64,000 bases of DNA from Holacanthus passer (GCA_025331565.1 JAFREQ010000043.1:6395001-6459000); one strand, 5' to 3'. Positions 20,331 to 32,485 are shown, counted from the stretch's first letter. The notes: a model not told the origin generated them from the letters alone. Program-made: numbers and translations.

Positions 20331-21127
20331 CACTCTGGCTTTCAGATGGTTGATAAAAATGGCCTGTAATGGAAGAAGGAGGGATGGAGGGAAAGAGAGC
20401 AGAGCAGTTAGCTTGTGTGATTGTCTGCATTTCTGAGAAAGCCCCGGCGCCCCTTGGGGCTCTCCGGTTGGCACTGCATCTCCAGAGACTGTATTTGTTG
20501 GGATGAAATAACAGAGCATTTGACTTTCCCAGCCAGCCATTCACTTGGCTGTGCTACAATGGGTTTTGTGTGTGTCATTTTGAGTGTGTGTGTGTGTGAG
20601 TGTGTGTGTTGCCTCTGCCATGGCTGTGCTAGGGGCACGGCAGATCGAATAAAAACAAGGAAAGAGAGAGACAGAAAAAAGAGAGCAACAAAAAGAAGAA
20701 AGATGAAGAGCCTCGGGGGGTCTGTAGAGGCTGCAGACGACCTTTCAGAGACGAGCTTTTGAAGTGGAATTCACTTAAAGACGGCAGAGAGGCAGAGATG
20801 GAGAGAGAAAATTGGGAGGATGACACAGACGAGAGAAAGTGTCGGAGAGGAGAGAGGAGGGAGGAGACAAATGAGCGGGGGAGACAGTGTCATGGAGATG
20901 GAAGTGGTTGTTGTTGTCATCAAAGCCTGAAGGACAGACTGAAACACTGTGGAGGTCGACAGGGTGAGCGGGGAAGGATGGTTCCAAGTTTTCCTGGAGT
21001 CAGGTTTAAGGAGGACGAAGCTGAAAGTAAAAGGAGACAAAGCATCTCAACCTCGTATTCTAAAACTGCTGTGTTAAGTGTGTAGTGATTGTGCACTTCT
21101 GTCCACATGCAAACACAGTTGAAAAAG

Positions 21128-21358
21128 CTATACTGATAATCACTCATTTTCACAGTCAAACATTTGCTGGTTCCAGTTTCTCAGTTTTCTTCTGCTTTTA
21201 TTTCTCCATAGATGAATATAGCGACTTAAATATCTTTATATTTGTTTGTCAGACAAAACAAGCAATTTAAAGACGTCATTTTGGACTCAAGGAGGTTTCA
21301 CAACCTTTCGATGAATTGGCAGATTCAGTGATAATGAAAATAATTGTTAGTTGCAGTC
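21128..21358 (-). repeat. Teleost 'ggctgcaacta' repeat, copy 2
   Basis: Read on the minus strand it begins GACTGCAACTAACAATTA and contains the family phrases ATTGCTTGTTTTGTCTGAC and TGGAACCAGCAAATGTTTG. This is the best preserved of the three copies in the window. Confidence 0.65.
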
Positions 21359-21667
21359 CTACATTGATTATCTGTTTAAAGAATATTTAAAGGTGAAACT
21401 CCAGGCTTACATAAAGCTACAGATGCCTAATTTTGTAGATATCTTCTATATCATTTTCTTCTCTATGTCTATTTCTCTGCTGCATATTTGTATTCTGATA
21501 GCTTCAACAGCTTCACAGCTCATACACAGAGCTAAAGATCAACAGCTGTGGAAACATGTCTAGTGCAACCTGCTCAGTGTTTGCTGACACACCCACAGAT
21601 TTAGTTATTTCCTCTCAGCAATGCACCGCTGCCATTAAAAGGCCTATGTTTGTTTTAGCTGCTTCTG

Positions 21668-21722
21668 GATGAGGAAGAGAGCAGGAGGAGGAAGAGGAGG
21701 AGGAGGAGGAGGAGGAGAGGAG
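21668..21722. repeat. GGA/GAA purine tract
   Basis: A purine-only tract of AGG/AGA units, simple-sequence DNA. Confidence 0.75.
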
Positions 21723-24686
21723 AGAGTCTGGCACAGAGACAAGATTCATCCAATTAATCAAAGCAAGCAGTGCCACTCTAATCAGCTAAAGCCAGCACCC
21801 GGGAAGTCGAGAGAGGAGGGGAGGGAGGTTAAAAGCAGCAGAGTAAAAGACTGATATAAGAGGGTGAACAGACAGCAGACAGGGAAAGGAGGTGCAAAGC
21901 AAGCATAGCAGACTGGAGAGGAAAGCAGAAAATGGCAGAGAAAAAGCAGTGCAGTGAACTACTTATACATAAAGAAATGCTTTTTGAAATATTTTAGATA
22001 TCCAAAAATGGATATATTTAATTGTCCACAATCTGCAATCCCTTCCCACTTTAAAATGATATATAGTAAATTGCCATTAAAATGTACATGTGGCTTCATA
22101 ATTGGGCACAGAAGGGGACAAAAATGAGAAAGAATGGTGAAGAGGATGGAGGTACAGAGAGAGAGATGTATTACTGGTCAGCTTGTGTCGCCTTCGGCTG
22201 CATGAACCATTGAAAACCACCAATTTTCTCCAAACTTTAAGAACCGAGGCTCTTAATTGATTTAACGCCTCCAGCTGTGCTTCAAAAAAACAGCATTCGT
22301 TATGGTTTCCCTTTTTTTTTATCTGCCTGTGTCATTCCAGCTGATTTACTGGGTCTGACAGATGCTGCAGCAGATTCCATATGCGCCTACTTTTCAGTCT
22401 CTCCATCTTTCTTTTGCTTGACAGAGACTCACCTGGTCTCCCTCTCCTCTCTCTGCATGTGATGGATGGGTAGATACTTCTTGACTGTCACACACCCTGA
22501 CAAATATCAGGCCCTGAGGAGGCTTGTGGAGAAAAGGGGGTGTATGTGTGTCCCTGCTCGCCCTGTGAGGACCCGCTGTCCTTATACAAGAGTCACACAA
22601 CAAATGCAAGTGAGCATGGACTCTGGTACACTTTCACATTGTTATGTTACATTACAATAGCTTACAGTGGTTTTTAAGGTTAGAGTTAATGGCAGGATGG
22701 CAGGTTGCATGTCTGCACAATTGTAGTAAACTTAAAGCAAAATCGAAACAGCTAGCCTGGCTTTGACCTATGGTAACAAAATCCTACCTATCAGCACCTT
22801 TAAAGTACAAAATAATGAGTGTAATAACTAGAATTTGCCATTTTACAGATTATGTGTGGGACTATTTCTTGGGTGGGAGCAGTTGACAGGCATAGACTCC
22901 AGGAAGTTATTCATCTTAAGCAAGAAAAAATCCGGCACTTGACCCACTATAAAACAGCAAATTGTCAATTTCACACTTTGGTTCACTGACGGATTAAACA
23001 AGCAAGATATAAAGTGTTAATTAGTTGAGTTTTAGAGGTGGATTTTGTTTCCAGTGTGACCTCAGATAAGTTAAGCTTTATATTTAATGGACAAATATGA
23101 GAGTGGCAATCTTCTCATTTGACTCTCCAGAACATAAATGAACGTATGTAAATGAGCTATTCCTTTAAAATAAGCCAGTGGTTCCCATGCATTTCTATAT
23201 TAACCATAAACTTGCAAAGAAAACTGGTATCTTTTTGTCTTGATTTGTGTTGAGTTGACTGTCTAAAGTCTGTTGATAATTTATAACATGCTCCAATGTT
23301 CCCAAATGATTCAGATTCATCAATGTGTTTCCCAGCAGACATTTTGACTTTCATAGCAGGAAAAAACAGGTGGAACTAATAACATTAATGATGTTAATGC
23401 AATAATGCAATGCAGCAAGTAGTAATGTTATTAGCATGAGAAAAGTCAAAATGTCTGCCTTGAAAATTAATGTGAAAAATGTTTTTTTTTTTAGTATGTG
23501 AGCACAGGAAATCCAGCTATGACCATAAAGGTCATGCTAAATGGCTGCATATGAAGTCATGTCTATTGATTCTGAATAAATTGCAACATTGGTCTGTGAG
23601 ACGTTGCTTAACACTGTATAAAACGGAACCACAGGTTGACCTCAATGAATCAACAGAGGTGGAAGCTTGTCTCTAAATAATGGGAACCAAAGATTAAACC
23701 TAGCTGCCAGTGGAGGATCGAATAGCAACATGTACACCATGTGAGAGGAAGGTAAAAGTAAGAAATGGAGGAACAAATGAGCACTATCAAAATAAAAGCA
23801 TACAAATAGGTTAAAGGTAGTAAGAGAGTACTCCATCAATTTTGTACTGCACTCCCGTAGAACTAAAATGTGACTAAATCAAGTACAATTTTCTTGATTA
23901 ACACTGATTAAATTAACACTGATGCGCTTGTACTCCCCAAGAACTGTAAACAGACTTTAATGCATGAAATTTAGTGGAGTTACCCTTTAAGACTTTTACA
24001 GTCCTGTTGCACAAAATGGCCACAATATATCTGTATTCGTGGGAGTTATTTTAAGTCATGGATCAATACCAGTGACTCAACAGTTACTTCAGCAGATGCT
24101 GAGATTTTTGGATTTTAAAAACCCACTTTCAAGCCTGTGCTCTGAATTGGAAATAACACATCCACGGCCTTGCAATGAGGACGACGTGGGCTGAGCAAAC
24201 CACAGTCAAAGTGGGACTATTTGCATGAGATGTGATATATTTTGTAGGTATATCTGTTAGATTTTGCATGCTGCGTTTGCTCAATTGAGAACTTCACCAT
24301 TCTGTCTACTTCAGGCCCAGAATCTTTATCATTCCATGGCTGCACTCGATAAAAATCCCAAACTACTGAATACTTCTCTTTAAGTAACAGCGTGCTGATG
24401 TGATTGGATGCGTCAGCAGGTGCCGAGGACAGACCGACATGACCTCTGCTGAAGGAAGTTAAGTTAGCATGCCAAATTCCCACAGAGGGAAGAACAAACA
24501 GAAAAGTAAAATGAGGAGAAAGAAACGAGGGCTGGCGTCTGGAGCATACCGAGCGGATGATGGCGTGAAAAATGGGGCAGGAGGAAAATGGAGAGCGAGT
24601 CAAGTAAGAAGCGAGTCAGCAAGGCATTAAAAGGGGAGGGTGACAGCGGGAAGATAGATGGAGCGAGACGGAGAGATGAACACAGG

Positions 24687-24690
<4 letters not shown>

Positions 24691-24729
<39 letters not shown>
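24691..24729. repeat. GA microsatellite
   Basis: About 19 uninterrupted GA units. The long open frame that spans it (a run of Arg-Glu pairs) is an artefact. Confidence 0.9.
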
Positions 24730-24735
<6 letters not shown>

Positions 24736-25612
24736 GGAGGCTGATGGAGCAGGCCATTGACACTAACAGCCCAAAGACACACACAAGACATGAGCTCCTT
24801 GGTCACATGATGCGTGCAGTTGCAGGTAATGAGCAGAGATCACCTAAAGCAGGTGGAGAGAGAAATAGAAAAAGACACAAAGGCCGAGGAGGGTTGTTTG
24901 TCCTGCAGCACATGACAGGCCGCAGGCAGAGTCACATAACAGCAGGTAAACACACCACAAGCCTTTTTTTTCATGCTCCACTGCTCTCACCAGGAAACAC
25001 TGATCCCAGTCATCACAAGAGCTTACATCATATACATATACAACACTGCACACTTACACATGTGTTGTACACTTATATAAAGAAATGCAGCAGGGGAGTA
25101 AGGAAATGACAAGAAAGTCAGATTTTCACTTGTGAACATGCACAAGGGGAAGTTGAGGAGGAAGAACATGGATGAAGAGATTCATCCTCGCATCATCTCG
25201 GCAAGGTGACACACAGGCCAAACTATGCCTTCCTTTACTTACCACAGAAAGAAAACTCTGACCTGACTCTGACAGTGAGGAAGCAACACGAGCAGCAGTT
25301 CTTAAAATAGCTCTGGTGGCCGGTCGAGGTGTTGGTCCCATAACGCAGAGGCTGGCCACTTAAAGCGCTCGTTCGAGGACAGATAGATGGAAGAACGAAG
25401 GGGTGCGCACGGAGGAAAAGAAAAGGGAAGGAAGGGGCAGAGCCTCGAGGGAGATGACTGACTTTCCAGGAAAAGATGAAAAAGTGACACAAGCACAAAG
25501 TTTTGGGCGCAACTGCTCTTCCCACAGTGGAATCGGCTGCACACGAGCCAGCGCTTATTAAGGTTTGCTTAAGAAGTTGCAGACAACATTATTTTCATGC
25601 CAACATTCAGTA

Positions 25613-25832
25613 TTAGGGCTGCAACTTACGACTGCTTTTATTATCAATTAAAGTGAGACAATCAATTAATTGATTTTTCCATAAAATGTCAGCCAAATGT
25701 CACAATGATACAAAATTGAAAAATCTTAATTTTACAAATACAGAAGCAGTGATTTTTTTGACATGTTTTAGTATTTAAAAATCATTTAAATTGATTTACT
25801 GGTCAATTGACGAATCATATCAGCTCTATTCA
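25613..25832 (+). repeat. Teleost 'ggctgcaacta' repeat, copy 3
   Basis: Starts TAGGGCTGCAACTTACGAC, continues through ATCAATTAATTGATTTTTCC, and ends near the matching GACGAATCATATCAGCTC. It is in the opposite orientation to copies 1 and 2. Confidence 0.6.
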
Positions 25833-26632
25833 ATATCATTGAATGAACGGGAAATAAAAGCGTACAATGTTTCCTCCAGTGTTTGTAAAAATTGTGTGTG
25901 CATGTGTGACATGTTGAAGCACCTATTCAGTGAGATTAAGTGAATGGGAATCTGTCGAATGTCTTTGGCCTTTGAAAAATTATTAGTAAAAACACAATGA
26001 AAATAGAATTTCACAGCAGTCTTTACAGATTCTTCTCATGTAGTTATTCCAAGAGGGGATCGCCATCATGTTGACAGTGAACAGCACTGTCTGCCTGATG
26101 CTCAATATTAATGTGTGATGTGTCAATACGCCTGTTGGACCAATACATTTGTGTAACAGCAACAAACGCACACGTGAGCACACAGACTGTGCACGGAGCA
26201 GCTCCGGGGTGTGAGCGCATCGACCGGCAGCATTACGAGCTCCAGCAGCATCAGAGGAAACACTGAGCAGAGGTTTGATGGTGAGCGTCGCTGCTCTGAT
26301 TCATGCAGCCCTCTCTTGATGAAAGGAGGAGAGAGAATAAAACAACAATAAAACAACAGCCAGGAACATAAAGAGCACTCACGCAGCTGTGCTGGATCAA
26401 ACCGGTTTCCTTCACCTCCCTCTCTCTCTCCCTCTAACCCAGAATCCAGCATCAACACGTCAAACATCAAACCTCGCCATGCGGATCATCGGGTGGTTGC
26501 CATGCCAGCACTGAAGCTTTCATCTTGTTCCTTGTATCCTCGTGTCCTTTTGTCTGGCAGGGCAGCTCCTCCTCACTGTATAACCTTGGTTTCCTAGGAG
26601 TGTGTGGAGTGTTTGTTAACACAAGGGTTCTC

Positions 26633-26642
26633 AGTGTGTGTG

Positions 26643-26697
<55 letters not shown>
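26633..26697. repeat. TG microsatellite
   Basis: About 32 TG units with one CG interruption; one of the longest microsatellites in the window. Confidence 0.92.
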
Positions 26698-26699
<2 letters not shown>

Positions 26700-27984
26700 G
26701 ATGCGTAGGCGCTAAACCAAAGCACAAAAAAAGAACAGAAAAAGCTTAGATCTACCTCTTTTGAAATGGGTGAAAGACAGAGAGAAAGTGTGTTGGTACA
26801 TCATTTGGCTGCAACAGGAAGCATCTTCTCAAAGATGAAAGAGCACCTGATCAATTAATAACCTCTAATCACAGTTGTCAACATTAATACACCTTCTCCT
26901 GACAACTTCAGCTGTTGACTCCGATCCTCTCTGTGAGCGTCGAGACACAAACGCGCTCGTTTTCATCATTACAAGCTGCTGATTTGCTCAAGTGGCGCCA
27001 TATGGGTTTTAACGCTCCGCTTCGATAAATATCGATGTCTGCCGCCGCTGCCTAACCCGATTTGACAGTTTAGAGATCAAAAGGTGGATGAACGTGCAGT
27101 CCTGACTGAACACAAACAAACACACAGGCATCCAAATATATTAAGCGATTTATAATCTGTGTAAAAGCTGCTTGACGGCACGCAAACAGCCTGAGGGTTT
27201 GGTATTAATCATAATCCACCCAATTACATGATGAATGGAGTGATGCAGGGAGGGAGACTGTGGGGGGGCAGAGACAGAGAAAGACAGAAAAACATCAACT
27301 GTGAGTGTATTTGCAGACATGGATTTATATTAGAAATGTTGCTGTGCTTTTATCCTGTATGACCACCAGGAATAAGTGGCCCATTTACTTTGAGTAGTGC
27401 TGTTGTGCAGAATTGTGAGAGTGCAGGGAATAAAGTGTCTGGAGATAATAACCTGTGGCTACTAAGGGAAGAAAACAGAAGAATCTCAAATATTTGAAAT
27501 TAGTGCTCGCAAATCTCTGTGTAAAACTGTTGCACGCTCTCGGGCTGTTAACAAAAAGAAACCCTCTAAATTACATTCACATTTATGTTTGTACACAGTA
27601 TTTACTCCAACTACCTCCTGCTAGACTTGGAGAAGTCACGCTGCCAGCCAGACCGACATCTTTAGAAAATTCTAGGCCACTGAAAGCAGCTCAAAATATC
27701 TAATCCATCTACCCCGCCACCCCCACCCCGACTCCCCCACCCCCCTTTTTTTGACAGTGATGTGTCACACAATAGAGGCTTCAGCACAGAGACTGAGCAG
27801 AATTAGCATATTAGTTACATGATCTCTCAAAGTCAGCAGTACCGTTTGTAAGTGAGAGCCGGTCGACACTTTTCTGAACCGTCAGCAGCAGGAACGCTAC
27901 AGAACGCCCACGAAACCGCTATCAGATCGTAGAGAATCTCACAGAAATCCACCTGTAATACATGCGAGTCACGCTTGCTTCATA

Positions 27985-28035
27985 TACTGCGAATTTCCCC
28001 ACTGAGGGACGAATAAAGGTTTATCTTATCTTATG
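27985..28035 (+). repeat. LINE-like 3' tail fragment
   Basis: GAATTTCCCCACTGAGGGAC and AATAAAGGTTTATCTTATC match the 3' end typical of truncated fish non-LTR retrotransposons, with a short TATCT-type terminal repeat. Only the tail is present. Confidence 0.5.
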
Positions 28036-29011
28036 TTATAAAACTGAAACAGATGCATTGCATTGCTAACATATAACTAGGAGTCAGTCACACTGTGTGT
28101 TCATAAGATCAGATCTCAGGAAGCACAGATCATATCTGAATATCATATCTGAGTCCTCTGGTATTAGCAGGCTGGTGGAGATAAAGTACGGCTGACAACA
28201 ATGTCGGATTCAAGGGATAAGTGTTATTCTGTATTTTCAGTCCATCTCTAAATACGGTCTGACTTCCATACCTGGTCTGCAGCACTTAGCAATTTTTTAA
28301 AGTAATTTTCCAAAACAGCTGGTCACTCTAGTTTTCACCAAACATTATTCACACAGAAGAAAATTGTGCATTTGTTTGGGACTACTTTCAGTTGTGGATG
28401 AATACACATTTGGCTAGTGAGCAGCTGCTTTAAACTGTTTCTGAGCAACAATCAAGCTCAACAAATATCATGCTTTGACTGCACAAACAATACTTGTTTG
28501 TCCTGTTAGTAGTCATCTTGTACTTGTATGCATGAGTGCAGTGTGTGCATACCAAGTGTGTGTCAAATTTGTGTGTGAGTGATCTGGTAAACAAAGACTT
28601 CCTCTTTTCTCTCCAACGTTAACTTCCTGTTTGACGAGATAGCCGCATTAAAAAGGAAAGCACCACCCATTACTCTCTCTCTCTTTAGTGTAAGCACAAA
28701 CAGATGGATCTTCGTGCTGTGGAGTATCAGTGTGTTTTTATGAAATTAATATCCTGGTGAATAGCTGGTCAGTGAATGCACACACACATATGCAAACACA
28801 GCCATGGCAGCGTCAGAAGCCATTAGACACTTGTGGCTGCTCGTCACAGTGACAGGCGCCGATGGCTGCTCCAGGGGCTTTTCCATTTAAACTGTAGGTT
28901 TTGTGTAGGATAATGCGCATGTGTGTGAATGCATTCATGCATGCAAAACAGTGCTGCCTGTCTGTTATCTTACATGTGTGTGGATTCAGCCACACAAGCA
29001 TCAATTAAGTC

Positions 29012-29315
29012 GTGCTTTAATGTTGGGCAATAAGGCCTGGCTTGCAGGTGGTGCAACTCATCCCAAAGGTATTGGATGGGGTTGAAGTCAGGGCCTCTTC
29101 AAGTCAAGTTCTTCCACACAAAACCACCATTACTGTATGAACCTTTGCTTTGTGCATGGAGGCAATGTCATCAAACAGGAGAGGGTGTTCAATAAAACCA
29201 CAAAGTTGGAAGCACACTTTTGTCTAAAATATCATTGTAGCATGAACATCAGGAACTAATCTGGAACTAAAGAACCCAGAAGAGTATGTGTCTAAATACT
29301 TTTGGCAATTTGTAC
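29012..29315 (-). mobile_element. Decayed Tc1-like transposase fragment
   Basis: Minus-strand codons read GPDFNPIQYLWDELHHLQAR, the C-terminal DDE block of Tc1-like transposases (usual form PDLNPIE, LWDELE). The residue at the position of the third catalytic acid is Q, not E. Stops and gaps occur further on, so it is inactive. The right end, AAATACTTTTGGCAATTTG, resembles the terminal sequence of a common fish Tc1 family. The element is internally deleted. Confidence 0.7.
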
Positions 29316-29878
29316 CTCCAGTCCAGTCCAGGCAGGTAAAAGACAACAAGCCAATGCCTGTGGGGAGGTCAGACTTAACAGTGTCACGCAATGATCTGCT
29401 TTCAACCTCAGATGAATGATTTGGTTTAATTTGTCTTTAAAGGATAAACCACTGGTCTAGTAAAGAAAATTAGGAAATGTAAGTGAAAGTACTGTAAGAA
29501 AGACTGCAATAGATAGTATGACAGTTTTGAGAAATCATTCTGTTTTTTATAAAGAGAAGTTGGGGTCTAACAACAGTGAGTTGAAACATGCATGTGCAAT
29601 GTCATTTCTCAAAACAGGAACAATACACACATCCTATTCTCTGGTCTAAAACCCCATCATCTACTCTATCCTCCTTCCTCCAGGATATTTACACATACAT
29701 TTTTTTATATGGCTCAGTTTTGTATCAGCTCACATCCTACCTGAGCAGGAGGATGAGCTCCAGGACACCTTCCTCTTGTACGTATTACTACAAATATTGG
29801 ATATGTCCCCAATTTTTCTTATTTCCTCCTTGTTTTTGTTTTTTTAAGAAACTGACCTCATTTCACAAAATCATCTTT

Positions 29879-30270
29879 CCAAAAAAGTTGGGACACTGCG
29901 TTTATTTTTGTAAATATTTGCTTATTCTGAATTTGATGGCAGCAACACGTTTCAAACAAGTTGGGACAGGAGCAACAAAAGACTGTGAAAGTTGTGGACT
30001 GATCCAAAAACACCTGTTTGGATGATTCCACAGGTAAACAGGTTCATTGGTAACAGGTGATAGTGTCATGATTGGGCATGAAAGGTTCATCCTGGAAAGA
30101 CTCAATCGTTCACAAGCAAGGATGGAGAGAGGTTCACCACTTTGTCAAACACAGGATTGTATAAGGGAGATTACTACATGGGCTCAGAAACACTTTGTAA
30201 AACTGCTCATTTGCAAATGACTGCATCCTGTTTTCATTTACGTTTTGCACAGCTCCCCAACTTTTTGGGA
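29879..30270. mobile_element. Non-autonomous Tc1/mariner-like MITE
   Basis: The left end CCAAAAAAGTTGGGACACTG and the right end CTCCCCAACTTTTTGGGA are inverted repeats of each other. The interior has the family phrase TGATGGCAGCAACACGTTTC but no transposase. It is about 390 bp long and lies about 560 bp from the Tc1 relic, to which it is not closely related. Confidence 0.65.
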
Positions 30271-30987
30271 TTCAGAGTTGTAAAAGCTTTCAATTTAAAA
30301 CTGGTTCCTTGAATGAAATAAGTACAACAACACAACATGTACACTGTCCCAGCACAGATCAGCATAGCATGGTTCCACGTGGGCTTAAAGTTAACACATC
30401 CCCGCCACTGACACCAAACCACAAGTCAGGTGGGCCAGTGACTCAGGCAAGACGCCCTCAAGCTGAATTATTTCAATTCGGAGCAACTTGAATGTTCACA
30501 GCCTGCAGCACAACACACTTAAACACAGAGGCATCCAATCACATCTTCAGCGTTACACTTAGACACGTTGATAGTTTCTTCGTTCATACTGTGCTTTTAG
30601 CTCCTCTGTGAATCTCTAGCGTCCCATCAAAGCCCCTTTTTATCCACAAACAATAGCTTATTCAGATGGTTCAGCTGCCACTGTTTGCTTTTACCCTCAC
30701 AGCAATTTGCCTAATTAAGAAAGAGTATTCCCTTTAGACTTGCTGACACAACCCCCCCCCCTTCATCTACAAACTCAGTGCGGGACACAGATGTTGGCAT
30801 AAAGAATAAAAGTCATAAAAGCAGCATGTGAAAAGGACACATGTACACAAACATACACGTATTTGCATTCAGATTCAGAGGGATGATGTGAATGAGATGC
30901 TGAGTGAAAAGAGGTCGAGACACAAGTGGCAAACAAAGTGCAGACGTGGAGCAGGACGAGGATCTCACACAGACACATAGACACACA

Positions 30988-31019
<32 letters not shown>
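30988..31019. repeat. CA microsatellite
   Basis: A CA tract in the tex2 5' intron, 25 bp downstream (on the minus strand) of the donor of an untranslated exon. On the transcript it is a TG repeat directly after a 5' splice site. Confidence 0.85.
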
Positions 31020-31020
<1 letters not shown>

Positions 31021-31043
31021 GGTCAAAGGAGGAGAGGTCTTAC

Positions 31044-31111
31044 CTTGAGATTTTAGAGGCATACAATCTCCTCTTGCAACGCCACAGCCATGGATCATGG
31101 TGCTAACATGC
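31044..31111 (-). other. tex2: tex2 untranslated exon 2, carrying upstream ORFs
   Basis: A 68-nt exon with near-ideal signals: acceptor TTTCTGTGTTTCCAG before 31111 and donor TCTCAAG|GTAAGA at 31043. It lies between the CpG-rich first exon and the start-codon exon and fits no other gene. It has three ATGs in its first half (31109, 31098, 31091). All three open short upstream ORFs, described among the findings. The assignment to tex2 rests on splice signals, strand and position, not on a transcript. Confidence 0.6.
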
Positions 31112-31779
31112 CTGGAAACACAGAAACAAGGAGATGCATTAGTTTAATGGGAAACTTACAAACTGTTATCCGTCACATACAACATCTACTATTATGCCTT
31201 ATATGAAACATTTGGAACGGCCACAAGTTCAGACTTGAGTGGAAACATAAGGTTGGTTGGGGTGGGTGTCATCTTATCTCTACAGAATACATATATGTGC
31301 AATTTTTAAACACACTTGCACACATGTTACATCTCTTTAAGGATCCAGTTCACATGAGGACAAATGATGTGATAAGGTGTCACACAGTGATAGATCCCCT
31401 GGAATAAAGGCTGGGTATAATTAGGTGACACAGGCGCGAAAGTCTGACTGATCAGTGTGGGCCTGCTGAATAAGGAGGAGAGACCTGTACAGTTCACAGC
31501 AGGATGCATGGACAGAATAAACTCATCATATGGCAGCAACATGATGCAAACACAGCCACACATATGCCACAGTGCACTGGGCTAAGATCCTCCTGACTGC
31601 TTTATTTCATGTTTGCTGCAAGGAAAAGACCTTTCTGCTCATGTTCTAATACAAATATTACAGCTGGCTCCTCTTCCTCCATCCGCCCCTTTGTCCTCCT
31701 CCCATCTGCACCTCTGCATCCATGGAGCCAACAGCTGATGCTCAAAACAACAAACACAACAAGGCACCTTTCATCTCAC

Positions 31780-32100
31780 CCTAGTTATCGCATCTCGGCG
31801 TGCAGGCCAGAGGTCCGGTCTGCATCCAGGCTGTGAAGGTGCGGAGGATCCCGGAGCGTCCTGAGCGCCGGCCGGAGCCTGCGGAGGGGCGGCGGGCTGC
31901 CGAGGGGCTGGATGACCGGTCCCGGAGCCAGACTGCGATCAAACCCCGGCTCTGCTCTCTCAAGCCCCGAATGCAGGAGCCGTCTGGGCGTGTGTTGTTT
32001 TTTTTTTTTTTTTTTTGGTGAATGGGAGCCGGTCACACCCCTCCTCCTCCTCCTCCACCTCCACCATTTACAGGATATTTACAGATCCTCTCCGCGGTGA
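31780..32100 (-). other. tex2: tex2 first exon and CpG-rich leader (5' end uncertain)
   Basis: GC- and CpG-rich DNA ends on the minus strand at a fair donor, ACTAGG|GTGAGA (31779-31778). It contains a 14-codon upstream ORF starting at the ATG in CTGGATGCAGACC and stopping at TAG just before the donor. A 19-base A-run on the transcript strand lies at 32016-31998. The true transcription start could be anywhere from about 31,990 to 32,390, so the upper coordinate is approximate. Confidence 0.45.
31998..32016. repeat. Poly(T) tract of 19
   Basis: A homopolymer within the CpG-rich region; on the tex2 strand it is a poly(A) run. Confidence 0.9.
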
Positions 32101-32136
32101 TTCATGTGTGGTTGTGTTGCAGCAGCAGGCTGTGAG

Positions 32137-32275
32137 ATGGCGCTGCAGGATGTCTGGAAGAAGAAGAAGCAGGTTCTCCTCCACAAACAGAAGGAAATCT
32201 GCAGCTGGACAGGTGATCAGAAAACACAGCAGCTCACAAATGCACTCAATGTTCATCCCTTTTTTTAAATGAGAT
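32137..32275 (+). CDS. Short hypothetical ORF, divergent from tex2
   Basis: An ATG in good context (GAGATGGCG) opens a 42-45 codon frame starting MALQDVWKKKKQVLLHKQKE. A possible donor, ACAG|GTGATC, lies after codon 26. It sits in the CpG-rich region upstream of tex2 and points the other way. I cannot name a protein and found no downstream exon. It may be the first exon of a divergent transcript or chance. Confidence 0.15.
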
Positions 32276-32379
32276 GTTTGGGAACTTTAAAGCAACCTAC
32301 CATCTGATCACATCCACCAGGTGCACAGGAGCCTGTTTCCGGCAGAATCGTCCAAATTTCGACTCATATTTAATCTGAT

Positions 32380-32485
32380 CGCTTGAACAGGCTGCCACCT
32401 ACCGGGCCGACGTGATTACGTCAGGGGAAAACCGTCCACTGAGAGCGCGAAGGTTACTGCGCAGCCGCGTGCCCTCTCTCACCTG
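32380..32485. promoter_or_regulatory. tex2: Candidate promoter with ATF/CREB and NRF1-like sites
   Basis: A CpG-dense block with TTACGTCA at 32416-32423 (an ATF/CREB-type site) and TGCGCAGCCGCG from 32458, an imperfect NRF1 site. Both are typical of CpG-island promoters of broadly expressed genes. It lies about 600 bp upstream of the tex2 first donor. Confidence 0.35.

Larger units (their letters stand above)
18462..31043 (-). other. tex2: Large 5' intron of tex2 (12.6 kb), repeats only
   Basis: This intron lies between the second untranslated exon and the start-codon exon. It carries most of the repeats on this side of the gene, listed separately: the families at 19175, 21128 and 25613, a LINE-like tail near 28000, a Tc1 relic at 29012, a MITE at 29879 and several microsatellites. 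I found no convincing exon on either strand. The rest is unique non-coding DNA that may hold enhancers, but none can be named. Confidence 0.6.

Noticed and set aside
24588..25109. 173-codon plus-strand frame
   Set aside because: Driven by the GA microsatellite (alternating Arg and Glu); no splice sites or conserved motif.
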